Assembly (NCBI GenBank): GCA_934630905.1
Contig: CAKTXN010000043.1
Coordinates: forward strand, 1 to 15,800
Length of the DNA: 15,800 nucleotides
From: an uncultured Eggerthellaceae bacterium
Lineage (GTDB): Bacteria > Actinomycetota > Coriobacteriia > Coriobacteriales > Eggerthellaceae
Direction: 5' to 3'
The position numbers were made by a program, and so were the translations under genes. This document shows, piece by piece, positions 1 through 6,695 of this stretch. Within the stretch, counting starts at the first letter, position 1; each line of letters starts with the position of its first letter. Below the pieces are notes generated by a model. That model searched no databases and had not been told where the DNA came from. It saw only the letters and a list, made by a program, of their open reading frames with translations.

Positions 1-16
1 ACACTCACGCAAAAGA

Positions 17-34
17 GACCCGTTTTTCCAGGTC
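17..34 (-). terminator. weak terminator-like hairpin after the TetR gene
   Basis: Read on the minus strand, about 50 bases after the TetR stop, GACC and GGTC can pair around a roughly 10-base loop and are followed by TCTTTT. The stem is only 4 bp, so this is a weak candidate. Positions 1-85 show no other recognisable feature and no supported gene. Confidence 0.25.
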
Positions 35-85
35 AGAAGGGGTGGACGGGCCTCAGCAACTGTCAAATTCAGGATATGGTTTCTC

Positions 86-814
86 TTATTTTCCCACTTC
101 AGACACACCATACTCATTCATGATATGTCGTAGGATCTCCGACCCGTCTTGGATATCTTTTCGCAGCGCCCAATAGTCCACGGGGCGTCCCTCCACACTT
201 GTTATAGCAATGCGATTGATGTGGTGTTGCTCGTCGCTTAGGCCCCTAATCGGCTCTTTCAGCAGGTTATACAAACCCCAAGGAACCGAACTGGTAATGT
301 ATGCGGCAATATCTTCCGGCGACATGTTCATGCCCGACTCGCCCCAATAACGAAACATCGAGCCCGACGAAACCAGAAACGCTTCAATCTGGAAAGCGGC
401 AACGGAGTCAATGCGCTCGCGACGATACTTCGTAAGCGTCTCCATCAAAACATCACGTTTGTAGTCGAAAAGGGCGTCACCCGCCATGCTAGACGATGCG
501 CCTTTTGGAGCGGCAGAGAAATACGCCTTGTAACGCAAGAACTCAAGACACGTGCGGTACAAGCCAACAAACCAAGTGCACGTACGTCCTATTTGGGTAA
601 ATCCCGCATCAATGGCGCGACGGCACACCCAAATTGCCATGTCTTCTTTGTTGTCGAAATAACGATAAAATGTGGGTTTGGAGATATGCGCCTCTTCGCA
701 GATGCGCTTGATGGTGATTTCCGACACAGCAGCACCCTGCTCGATGCATCGATTGTATGCATCGAAGATGAGCTCGCGCCACTCTTCTTCGCGTTCTTTT
801 GACGAACCCGCCAT
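86..814 (-). CDS. TetR/AcrR-family transcriptional regulator
   Basis: This is a 242-residue DNA-binding regulator. An N-terminal TetR helix-turn-helix is visible at about residues 33-53, with the typical core ISKPTFYRYFDNKEDM, where the recognition helix runs into the Tyr-Phe and Lys-Glu positions that mark the family. The remaining ~180 residues are the variable helical ligand-binding and dimerisation domain, and its ligand cannot be read from sequence. The ATG at 814 is supported by a purine-rich AAGGGGA a few bases upstream and by a TATAAT -10 box further up. The length is slightly above the usual 190-220 residues. It is divergent from cysE across 451 bp, and TetR proteins often control themselves and a divergent neighbour, but regulation of cysE is only a guess because the genes downstream on the minus strand lie outside the window. 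Confidence 0.88.
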   Translation of the reverse strand: MAGSSKEREEEWRELIFDAYNRCIEQGAAVSEITIKRICEEAHISKPTFYRYFDNKEDMAIWVCRRAIDAGFTQIGRTCTWFVGLYRTCLEFLRYKAYFSAAPKGASSSMAGDALFDYKRDVLMETLTKYRRERIDSVAAFQIEAFLVSSGSMFRYWGESGMNMSPEDIAAYITSSVPWGLYNLLKEPIRGLSDEQHHINRIAITSVEGRPVDYWALRKDIQDGSEILRHIMNEYGVSEVGK

Positions 815-840
815 GTTGTCCCCTTCCCCAAGCGAGACTC

Positions 841-846
841 ATTATA
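841..846 (-). promoter_or_regulatory. -10 box of the TetR gene promoter
   Basis: Read on the minus strand this is a perfect TATAAT, about 27 bp upstream of the TetR start codon. The -35 region at 864-869 (minus reading TTTCAA, 17-bp spacer) is a poor match. Tandem GCAAAAT motifs at 872-886 lie immediately upstream, where a regulator could bind. Confidence 0.5.
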
Positions 847-981
847 GAAAATCAGAGCGCATGTTGAAATAGCAAAATGCAAAATAATTGTCCTATCTTG
901 CCCATTATGGCATATTTTTACGAATCGAAAAATGGACATTTTAAGAAAGTGGCGTTGAACTGGGGAAATGTAGAATTGCAC

Positions 982-1009
982 TATTTTGCGAAATATGACG
1001 TATTTTGCG
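982..1009. repeat. direct repeat TATTTTGCG x2, 19 bp apart
   Basis: TATTTTGCG occurs at 982-990 and 1001-1009, and the reverse-complement form GCAAAATA at 879-886 follows a GCAAAATG at 872-879. The pattern of short copies on both sides of the AT-rich centre resembles regulator binding sites, plausibly for the neighbouring TetR protein. The binding role is inference. Confidence 0.35.
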
Positions 1010-1188
1010 GTTGCATTTTTCTGAGCATCGTGAGCAACGTTGCAAAGGGAATAAAGCGGGCGCTTGAGCAGCGCTGCCAGTATTACCAAGCATTACATTC
1101 CTGGCTATCGAAAACTTCGCAAACCGCAATTCCCACCCCTTCACTGCCGAAAAAATCCGTATGCGCCGCACCGCAAAACCAGCGCTCT

Positions 1189-1197
1189 TGGTATCAT
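1189..1197 (+). promoter_or_regulatory. candidate extended -10 promoter for cysE
   Basis: TGGTATCAT fits an extended -10 (TGn plus TATCAT, 5 of 6 to consensus). No good -35 is seen 17 bp upstream. The predicted start of transcription near 1204 would give a ~60-base leader holding the inverted repeat at 1213-1233. Confidence 0.35.
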
Positions 1198-1212
1198 GGA
1201 AAAAACCATTTC

Positions 1213-1233
1213 CCACGCGAAACTATCGCGTGG
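1213..1233. promoter_or_regulatory. perfect 8-bp inverted repeat in the cysE leader
   Basis: CCACGCGA and TCGCGTGG flank a 5-base spacer (AACTA), giving a 21-bp dyad that ends 32 bp before the cysE start. As DNA it has the geometry of a dimeric repressor site just downstream of the candidate promoter. As RNA it would form a stable 8-bp hairpin. Nothing in the sequence decides between these. Confidence 0.45.
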
Positions 1234-1265
1234 TGCGCATGCATTGCGAAAGCGAGGATCCGTCT

Positions 1266-2186
1266 ATGATTACGCAAAAACTTGACCAGCACATTGCCGC
1301 TTTTCTTGAAGGCTATCAGGCTGAAGAGCATTTCTTCGCCGGCTACAAGAAGCATTTCCCCAGCAGATCGGCAGTTATCGACCTGCTTGACGACATCAAG
1401 ATTCTGATGTTTCCCGGCTATTTCGACAACGAAAGCGCGGCGGGCGACAAGTCGGAGTACCTGATTAGCGAGCGTTTGATGCACATTCAGCGCGTTGTGC
1501 AGACGCAAATTAAAAAAGCACTGCTCTACGAAAACAACGGCCTTTCCGAAGACGAAGCCTCCCAACGCGCAGAAGTTGCCGCCGAAGCATTCATGGACGA
1601 ACTGCCCCACGTGCAATCGCTGCTGCTCAAAGACGTGCAGGCCGCTTTCGATGGCGACCCCGCTGCCAGCAGTCGCGAGGAAATTGTGCTGTGCTACCCC
1701 GGATTCTTCGCCATTTTCGTACACCGCATTGCTCATGTGCTGTACCAGCAAAACGTGCCGCTGATTCCTCGCCTGATGAGCGAGTACGCACACGGCGTAA
1801 CGGGCGTTGACATTGCGCCGGGCGCAACCATTGGCGAGTACTTTTTTATTGACCATGCAACGGGCGTGGTCATTGGCGAAACAACCATCATTGGCGCGCA
1901 TTGCAAGCTGTATCAGGGCGTTACCCTGGGCGCCCTCTCCACGCGCAAGGGCCAAATGCTGCGCGGCGTAAAACGCCACCCCACGTTGGAGGATTACGTA
2001 ACGGTGTACTCCAACGCCAGCGTGCTAGGCGGCGAAACCGTGATTGGCGAAGGCACCGTAATTGGCGGCAGCGCCTTTGTGTGCCAGTCCACGCCGAAAA
2101 ACGCGCGCGTGAGCGTGAAGAACCAGGAAATCACCGTGCACGACCCCGCTGCGGACGATCCCGAGGACGACTTCGAGGAAGTGTAA
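1266..2186 (+). CDS. cysE: serine O-acetyltransferase (EpsC/CysE type)
   Basis: It transfers acetyl from acetyl-CoA to L-serine, giving O-acetylserine, the committed step of cysteine synthesis in the cytoplasm. The 306-residue product has a helical N-terminal half and, from about residue 178, a left-handed beta-helix of hexapeptide repeats (VDIAPGATIG, then IGETTIIG). The catalytic signature DHATG is at 196-200 (His197), with Asp182 in the place of the CysE partner aspartate, and the active-site RHP follows at 237-239. The segment STRKG...GVKRHP is typical of the longer EpsC branch. The frame is open further upstream (ATG at 1161), but the ATG at 1266 has GAGGA 7 bases before it, gives the usual family length and lies downstream of the candidate promoter. 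The acidic tail (DDPEDDFEEV) is variable. xpt follows on the same strand after 88 bp. No cysK is in the window. Confidence 0.94.
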   Translation: MITQKLDQHIAAFLEGYQAEEHFFAGYKKHFPSRSAVIDLLDDIKILMFPGYFDNESAAGDKSEYLISERLMHIQRVVQTQIKKALLYENNGLSEDEASQRAEVAAEAFMDELPHVQSLLLKDVQAAFDGDPAASSREEIVLCYPGFFAIFVHRIAHVLYQQNVPLIPRLMSEYAHGVTGVDIAPGATIGEYFFIDHATGVVIGETTIIGAHCKLYQGVTLGALSTRKGQMLRGVKRHPTLEDYVTVYSNASVLGGETVIGEGTVIGGSAFVCQSTPKNARVSVKNQEITVHDPAADDPEDDFEEV

Positions 2187-2195
2187 GCGCTGGGC

Positions 2196-2246
2196 TTCGA
2201 AAGTGTCGAGTCCGGGAGGAACGGCAAGTAAGCGCCACTTTCCGAA
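2196..2246 (+). promoter_or_regulatory. possible hairpin between cysE and xpt
   Basis: TTCGAAAGTG (2196-2205) can pair with CACTTTCCGAA (2236-2246), ten base pairs with a single bulged C, enclosing a 30-base loop that contains GGAGGAA. It lies in the 88-bp spacer and is not followed by a T-run, so it does not look like a terminator. It could be an RNA-processing or stability element. A purine riboswitch was looked for and not seen. Confidence 0.3.
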
Positions 2247-2274
2247 AAGCAGCGGAACAAGGGGAACGTGAATC

Positions 2275-2856
2275 ATGAAATTGCTGGAAGAGCGCATTGT
2301 CGCTGATGGCGAGGTCAAAGCCGATGGCGTATTAAAGGTTGGTTCGTTTTTGAACCACCAGTTGGACACGGCGCTGCTTGATGAAATGGGCGCCGAATGG
2401 GCACGTTTATTTGCGGGCAAGTCCATCAACAAGATTCTGACCATCGAGGCATCGGGGATTGGCATCGCTTGCATTGCTGCACGTCATTTCAACAATGCAC
2501 CCGTGGCGTTCGCGAAAAAAGCGAAGTCCATCAACTTGACGGGCGACCAGTATATGACCAAGGTTCAGTCGTTTACCCACGGCAAGGTTTTCGATGTTAT
2601 TGTTGAAAAGCGCCTGCTCACACCGCAAGATCACGTGCTTATCATTGACGACTTCATGGCAATGGGCGCCGCCATGAACGGCCTTTTGGAGCTCTGCGAG
2701 CAAGCAGGCGTTACCGTTGAGGGCATTGGCATCGCCATCGAAAAAGGGTTCCAACCCGGCGGCAAGCAACTGCGCGAACGCGGCTACCAAGTGGAAAGCC
2801 TGGCCATCATCGAGTCAATGGATCCCGAAACCGGCACGATAACGTTTCGCTTGTAG
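2275..2856 (+). CDS. xpt: xanthine phosphoribosyltransferase
   Basis: It converts xanthine and PRPP into XMP, salvaging the base for GMP synthesis in the cytoplasm. At 193 residues it is close to the Bacillus enzyme length. Type I phosphoribosyltransferase features are present: the PRPP-binding motif VLIIDDFMAMGAA at 121-133 with the paired aspartates, the N-terminal GSFLNHQLD region at about 23-31 and the IEKGFQPGGKQLRERGY segment near 155-171, typical of Xpt and not of adenine phosphoribosyltransferase. The start ATG has AAGGGGAA 8 bases upstream. It follows cysE by 88 bp, so co-transcription is possible but not shown. No PurR-type operator or guanine riboswitch is apparent upstream, unlike Firmicute xpt genes. 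Confidence 0.95.
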   Translation: MKLLEERIVADGEVKADGVLKVGSFLNHQLDTALLDEMGAEWARLFAGKSINKILTIEASGIGIACIAARHFNNAPVAFAKKAKSINLTGDQYMTKVQSFTHGKVFDVIVEKRLLTPQDHVLIIDDFMAMGAAMNGLLELCEQAGVTVEGIGIAIEKGFQPGGKQLRERGYQVESLAIIESMDPETGTITFRL

Positions 2857-2864
2857 ACATCAGA

Positions 2865-2895
2865 CAGGCGGTCGCACGCGTCCCGCGCTTGCCTG
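2865..2895 (+). terminator. possible terminator after xpt
   Basis: CAGGC and GCCTG pair around a GC-rich interior that adds two G-T wobbles, one mismatch and three further pairs. The downstream sequence is moderately T-rich (GCATTTTC, then GTGTTTTG) but not a clean T-tract. It sits 9 bp after the xpt stop. Confidence 0.35.
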
Positions 2896-2955
2896 CTTGC
2901 GCATTTTCATTGGGTGTTTTGCTACACGAGCTCCAGCTAAAGCTTGATCCAAAAC

Positions 2956-3193
2956 CATGTTGTTGACAATATGCCCTGTAATTCGAAGTTGTGGTCGGTT
3001 GGAAGTAGGTTAGAGACGCAAATCAGGGCATTTTTCAGCGTGTACTCCGCTAGCAGAAAGCATTGATTTGTAAAATGCCTGTTCATAATTATATCCACAT
3101 AAGGTATATTGAGCTGCACAAGCACTGCTGGAGAGTCAACCTACTTCCAACCTGCCACAACTTCGAATTTGACCCCGCTTTTTCAACAACATG
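2956..3193. repeat. 238-bp long inverted-repeat element (MITE-like)
   Basis: The 56-bp left arm (2956-3011) and right arm (3138-3193, reverse-complemented) align without gaps. The outermost 11 bp (CATGTTGTTGA) are identical, the next 13 bp are mostly divergent, and the inner 32 bp match at 30 positions (2980-3011 against 3138-3169). The arms flank a 126-bp AT-rich centre with no gene. Inside, CAGGGCAT at 3024-3031 also pairs with ATGCCCTG at 2971-2978. The layout resembles a small non-autonomous transposon or a pair of insertion-sequence ends in opposite orientation. No target-site duplication is clear, so the identity is unproven, while the repeat itself is certain. Confidence 0.75.
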
Positions 3194-3357
3194 ACCGAAA
3201 TCGAACACCAAAGAGGCAACTCCACCCCGCCATCCTGATCCCGCTCGAAGTTGATGCAAGTCTTTTCTGTTCCCCCTGCAAATGCAGCAGAAGCACCCCA
3301 AAATGCAGTATTATATGAGGGTTACACAAATTGCGGAAACTGCAGAAAGGGATATTC

Positions 3358-4971
3358 GTGTCTACGCTTTCCGACCAAATAGCATCAAGGCGCACATTCG
3401 CCATTATCAGCCACCCCGACGCGGGCAAAACAACGCTTACCGAAAAGCTGTTGCTGTATACGGGCACCATTCAATCCGCGGGCGCGGTAAAAGGCAAAGG
3501 CGGGTCCCGCCAGGCAACCAGCGACTGGATGGACATCGAAAAAGAGCGCGGCATTTCCGTGACCTCTTCGGTACTTCAGTTCACCTACGGCGGAAAGTGC
3601 GTCAACATCCTTGATACCCCTGGTCACCAGGACTTTTCCGAAGATACATACCGCACGCTCATGGCTGCTGACGCCGCCGTAATGGTTATTGACGGAGCAA
3701 AAGGCGTTGAGGCGCAAACGAAAAAGCTCTTCAAAGTTTGCACGCTGCGCCATATCCCCATCTTCACGTTCGTGAACAAGTGCGACCGCGAAATCCGCGA
3801 CCCCTTTGAGCTGGTGGAAGAAATCGAACAGGTGCTGGGCATCAACACCTACGCCATGAACTGGCCCGTTGGCAACGGACGCGATTTCCGCGGTGTGTTT
3901 GACCGCGACACGCGTCGCGTTATTTCCTTCTCGGGCGACGGTCACGCGAACGCCCAGAAAATGGTCGAGGAAATTGAGAGCGAGCTGGATGACCCGCAGA
4001 CCATCGAGCGTATTGGCCAGGACAACTACCAAACGCTCACCGACGAGCTGGAACTTCTCGACGGCGCCGGTGATGAGTTCGACTTGGATGCCGTGCTAAG
4101 CGGCAAGCTGACGCCCGTATTCTTCGGATCGGCATTGACGAACTTCGGCGTTGAACCCTTCCTGAAGGAATTCCTGAAGCTCACCCCCACGCCACTGGCA
4201 TACCGCGACGTGAACACAAACGAGCTGGTTGATCCCATGCGCGATGAATTCAGCGGCTTCGTATTCAAAATTCAGGCGAACATGGACAAAAACCATCGCG
4301 ACCGCATTGCCTTCGTGCGCATTTGCTCCGGCAAATTCGAACGCGGCATGGATGCCTACCATGTTCAGGGTGGCAAGAAAATCAAGCTTGCCACGGGCAC
4401 GGCAATGATGGCCGACGACCGCGCCATTGTAGACGAAGCATACGCCGGCGACATCGTGGGCCTGTTCGACCCGGGTATTTTCAGCATTGGCGACACCCTG
4501 TGCGGCGGCAACTTGCGCGTTCAGTATCCGCCCATCCCCACGTTCACGCCCGAATTCTTTGCGCGCGTGAGCCAGGTGAACACCCTGAAGCGCAAGCAAT
4601 TTGTGAAGGGAATGGAGCAGCTGGCTCAAGAAGGCGCCATCCAAATCTTCCGCGAACTGGGCATGGGCATGGAAAGCGTTATTGTGGGCGTTGTAGGCGT
4701 TTTGCAGTTTGACGTGCTGGAACGTCGTCTGAAAAGCGAGTACGGCGTGGAGGTCCGCCGCCAGCCGCTACACTACAGCGAGATTCGCTGGGTCATGAAT
4801 GACCCCGAAAAGCTGGACATTGCAAAAATGCGCCTTTCCTCCGACGTTTTACGCGTAGAGAATATGCGTGGGCGACGTCTGCTGCTGTTCACGAACGAGT
4901 TTAGCGTGCGCTGGATAACCGAGCGCAACCCCGAACTGCAGCTTTCCGAATTTGGCAACGTCGAATTCTAG
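3358..4971 (+). CDS. prfC: peptide chain release factor 3 (RF3)
   Basis: RF3 is a ribosome-associated translational GTPase that removes RF1/RF2 after peptide release. The 537-residue product shows the whole GTPase set: G1 SHPDAGKTT (18-26), switch region SDWMDIEKERGIS (55-67), G3 DTPGH (86-90) and G4 NKCD (140-143). The C-terminal RF3 domains carry GFVFKIQANMDKNHRDR and VGVLQFDVLERRLKSEYGVE, typical of RF3 and not of EF-G. The GTG at 3358 is chosen because AAAGGG lies 6 bases upstream and the protein then begins as RF3 usually does (xTLSDQIASRRTFAIISHPDAG). An in-frame TTG at 3331 with GAGGG upstream would add nine residues and cannot be excluded. The VanZ-like gene follows after 24 bp, probably in the same transcript. 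Confidence 0.97.
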   Translation: MSTLSDQIASRRTFAIISHPDAGKTTLTEKLLLYTGTIQSAGAVKGKGGSRQATSDWMDIEKERGISVTSSVLQFTYGGKCVNILDTPGHQDFSEDTYRTLMAADAAVMVIDGAKGVEAQTKKLFKVCTLRHIPIFTFVNKCDREIRDPFELVEEIEQVLGINTYAMNWPVGNGRDFRGVFDRDTRRVISFSGDGHANAQKMVEEIESELDDPQTIERIGQDNYQTLTDELELLDGAGDEFDLDAVLSGKLTPVFFGSALTNFGVEPFLKEFLKLTPTPLAYRDVNTNELVDPMRDEFSGFVFKIQANMDKNHRDRIAFVRICSGKFERGMDAYHVQGGKKIKLATGTAMMADDRAIVDEAYAGDIVGLFDPGIFSIGDTLCGGNLRVQYPPIPTFTPEFFARVSQVNTLKRKQFVKGMEQLAQEGAIQIFRELGMGMESVIVGVVGVLQFDVLERRLKSEYGVEVRRQPLHYSEIRWVMNDPEKLDIAKMRLSSDVLRVENMRGRRLLLFTNEFSVRWITERNPELQLSEFGNVEF

Positions 4972-4995
4972 TAACAACGAACGGAGACATCAGCC

Positions 4996-5553
4996 TTGCC
5001 CAAGACGATTACCGGGAAAATCAAGCTGAAGAAGCCGACGCGCCACACAGCGTTATCGCTGGTGGCGCTCGCTTTATGGTGCGCTTTCATCTTTTACATG
5101 AGTGCGCGCGTTGCTCAAGATTCCGATGCGCTGAGCCTGGGGTTTGCGGGACGTTTCTTGCACTTGGTGGTTCCCGGGTTTAGCGATATGAGCGCGGCCG
5201 ACCAGCTTGCCTTAGCGAAAAGCATCAACCACCCCGTGCGCAAACTAGCGCATTTCACGGAATACCTAGTACTGGGCATGCTTGCCATCAATGCGCTACG
5301 ACTGCATATGGGCAGCTCAGGGCGCGATTTCGAAGACGAAGCGACAACACCTTCCCGAAACTTTTATATCCCCGCATTGAGCTGGGTGTTCTGCATTCTC
5401 TATGCCGCAAGCGACGAATTCCATCAGCTGTTCGTGCCTGGTCGTGCCGGCCTGGTCACCGATGTCTGCATTGATTCCGCGGGAGCGCTCCTGGGAATCT
5501 TGCTCTTCCTTGCCGCGCTGCACCTAACTTCGCGCCGTGCCAAACGCAAGTAG
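4996..5553 (+). CDS. VanZ-family membrane protein
   Basis: This is a small integral membrane protein of 185 residues. Four hydrophobic segments can be seen: about 18-37, 88-102, 122-137 and 155-173. The VanZ-like signatures are HPVRKLAHFTEYLVLG before the second segment and DEFHQLFVPGRAG leading to D..IDSAGALLG before the last. VanZ itself confers low-level teicoplanin resistance, but most family members have no assigned function, so resistance should not be assumed. It probably starts at a TTG, with GGAG 9 bases upstream. A basic N-terminus (GKIKLKKPTRH) and a basic C-terminus (RRAKRK) suggest both ends are cytoplasmic. It lies 24 bp after prfC, and a shared transcript is likely although the functional link is unclear. 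Confidence 0.85.
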   Translation: MPKTITGKIKLKKPTRHTALSLVALALWCAFIFYMSARVAQDSDALSLGFAGRFLHLVVPGFSDMSAADQLALAKSINHPVRKLAHFTEYLVLGMLAINALRLHMGSSGRDFEDEATTPSRNFYIPALSWVFCILYAASDEFHQLFVPGRAGLVTDVCIDSAGALLGILLFLAALHLTSRRAKRK

Positions 5554-5567
5554 GGCACGACAAACGC

Positions 5568-5606
5568 GTGACCGGCGTGTGACCGATACGCGATGAAAGC
5601 GTGACC
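5568..5606 (+). repeat. three GTGACC repeats at 11- and 22-bp spacing
   Basis: GTGACC occurs at 5568-5573, 5579-5584 and 5601-5606, with starts 11 and 22 bp apart, so all three lie on the same helical face. The first and third extend to GCGTGACC. They begin 15 bp after the VanZ-like gene and end about 90 bp before the extended -10 of the SPFH gene, where a regulator array could act. The regulatory role is inference. Confidence 0.4.
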
Positions 5607-5696
5607 TGCAACAATGCCGACCGCAAGGACCATCGCGGCAAAGTCAAAAAAAAACGACAACAGATAGCGCGTGTTCCTACACAGTTCCGCTTGACT

Positions 5697-5705
5697 TGGT
5701 ACAAT
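5697..5705 (+). promoter_or_regulatory. extended -10 promoter of the SPFH gene
   Basis: TGGTACAAT matches an extended -10 (TGn plus TACAAT, 5 of 6 to consensus). No strong -35 is present at the usual distance. An A9 run at about 5646-5654 lies upstream. Transcription would start near 5712, about 39 bp before the start codon. Confidence 0.5.
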
Positions 5706-5750
5706 AAAAAGCAATACGTTCCGGTAAATCACCGAAAGATAGGAGACCTT

Positions 5751-6686
5751 ATGGGTTTGATCAGCAGCCTTTTTACCCTGCTCCCCACGCTTGTCATCAT
5801 CGTTCTTATCCTGCTCATCATGGGCGGCGCGTTTTTCGTTGTGCAGCAGCAAAATGCCTACATCATTGAACGCCTGGGCAAGTACAACCGCATTGTGGGG
5901 CCGGGCTTCCACTTCAAGATTCCCGTTCTTGAGCGCGTTGCCGCAAAAGTGGGCATGCGCACGAACCAGATTGACTTTCGCATTGACGCGAAGACGAAGG
6001 ACAACGTAACGGTAACCATGGACATTGCTGCGCAGTATCACGTAAGCTACGACCAAAATGGCGCAGGTCAGCGTGGCAACGGCGTATATCGCAGCTACTA
6101 CATGCTCAGCGAGCCCATCAATCAGATGCGCGCGTACCTGATTGACGCGCTTCGTTCCGCCGTGCCCGGTTACACGCTTGACGAAGTATTCGACAAGAAG
6201 GATTCCATTGCAAGCGACGTGAACGCCACCGTTTCCGCCATGATGCGCGAATACGGATACGACCTAGTCAGCACGCTGATCACAAGCATTGGCCTGCCGC
6301 CCGACGTTGAGCAATCCATGAACAAGATCAACAGCGCGCAGCGTGAGCGCATTGCCGCGCAGAGTCTTGCCGAAGCCGAGCGCATCAAGATCGTCACCGA
6401 AGCGAAAGCAAGCGCCGAAGCCATGGAGGAAGCCGGCCGCGGCATTGCCGCGCAGCGCAAGGCAATTGCCGATGGCATTGCGGAATCGCTTGAAGTCATC
6501 AAGCAGTCGGGTGTTTCCACAAACGAAGCGAACGAGTTGTTCCTGTTCACCCAGTGGACCGACATGATGAGCGAATTCGCGAAGAAGGGCAATACGAGCA
6601 CCGTGGTGCTTCCAAGCGACTTCCGCGAAACCGCCAACATGTTTGACCAGCTCACCGTTGCGGGCATTGCGAAGGATAACAAGTAA
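5751..6686 (+). CDS. SPFH/band-7 membrane-anchored protein
   Basis: This is a 311-residue member of the stomatin/prohibitin/flotillin/HflK superfamily. These proteins form large membrane rings and act as scaffolds, often affecting membrane organisation or proteolysis. One N-terminal membrane anchor covers about residues 8-31. The band-7 domain follows with the family pattern NAYIIERLGKYNRIVGPGFHFKIP and the VTMDIAAQYHV core. An Ala/Glu-rich coiled coil is seen at about 200-250 (QRERIAAQSLAEAERIK). The C-terminus has FTQWTDMMSEFAKKG and TVVLPSDF, seen in paraslipin/QmcA-like members. The frame is open from 5601, but the ATG at 5751 has AGGAG 5 bases upstream, begins right at the membrane anchor and lies after the promoter. 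No nfeD partner is adjacent. It is flanked by non-coding DNA on both sides and probably monocistronic. Confidence 0.94.
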   Translation: MGLISSLFTLLPTLVIIVLILLIMGGAFFVVQQQNAYIIERLGKYNRIVGPGFHFKIPVLERVAAKVGMRTNQIDFRIDAKTKDNVTVTMDIAAQYHVSYDQNGAGQRGNGVYRSYYMLSEPINQMRAYLIDALRSAVPGYTLDEVFDKKDSIASDVNATVSAMMREYGYDLVSTLITSIGLPPDVEQSMNKINSAQRERIAAQSLAEAERIKIVTEAKASAEAMEEAGRGIAAQRKAIADGIAESLEVIKQSGVSTNEANELFLFTQWTDMMSEFAKKGNTSTVVLPSDFRETANMFDQLTVAGIAKDNK

Positions 6687-6695
6687 GCGCAGAAC

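Larger units (their letters stand above)
815..1265. other. 451-bp divergent intergenic region between tetR and cysE
   Basis: No credible gene is seen; the frames that stay open here have neither a ribosome site nor protein-like composition. It holds the TetR promoter, four GCAAAAT/TATTTTGC-type motifs (872-886, 982-990, 1001-1009), an AAAATG-GA-CATTTT palindrome near 929-942, a 9-bp tandem repeat (1022-1039), a 10-bp palindrome (1034-1043), a possible cysE promoter and a perfect inverted repeat in the cysE leader. The first ~200 bases are AT-rich relative to the flanking genes. Confidence 0.6.
2857..3357. other. 501-bp gene-free gap between xpt and prfC
   Basis: No supported coding sequence; the small open frames on both strands lack ribosome sites and run through the inverted repeats. 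Contents are a possible xpt terminator (2865-2895), the inverted-repeat element (2956-3193), an AT-rich stretch inside it (about 3062-3110), and two copies of AAATGCAG (3280-3287, 3301-3308) 21 bp apart just before prfC. A TATTAT at 3309-3314 could be a prfC -10, but no -35 was found. Confidence 0.6.

Noticed and set aside
877..1269. 130-codon plus-strand open frame in the tetR-cysE gap
   Set aside because: No ribosome site, composition unlike a protein, and it runs through the palindromes and the cysE ribosome-binding region.
1194..1979. 261-codon minus-strand open frame
   Set aside because: Antisense to cysE, with no promoter or ribosome site and no protein-like motifs.
2187..2274. Purine riboswitch upstream of xpt
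   Set aside because: The conserved three-way junction and loop-loop bases of the guanine/xanthine-sensing class are not present in the 88-bp spacer.
2937..3125. 62-codon minus-strand frame across the left arm of the inverted repeat
   Set aside because: No ribosome site and no homology recognised; part of it is simply the repeat arm read as codons. It could be a decayed gene fragment, but nothing supports that.
4996..5553. Calling the VanZ-like gene a teicoplanin-resistance gene
   Set aside because: Only the family signature is seen, no other van genes are present, and most VanZ-like proteins are not linked to resistance.
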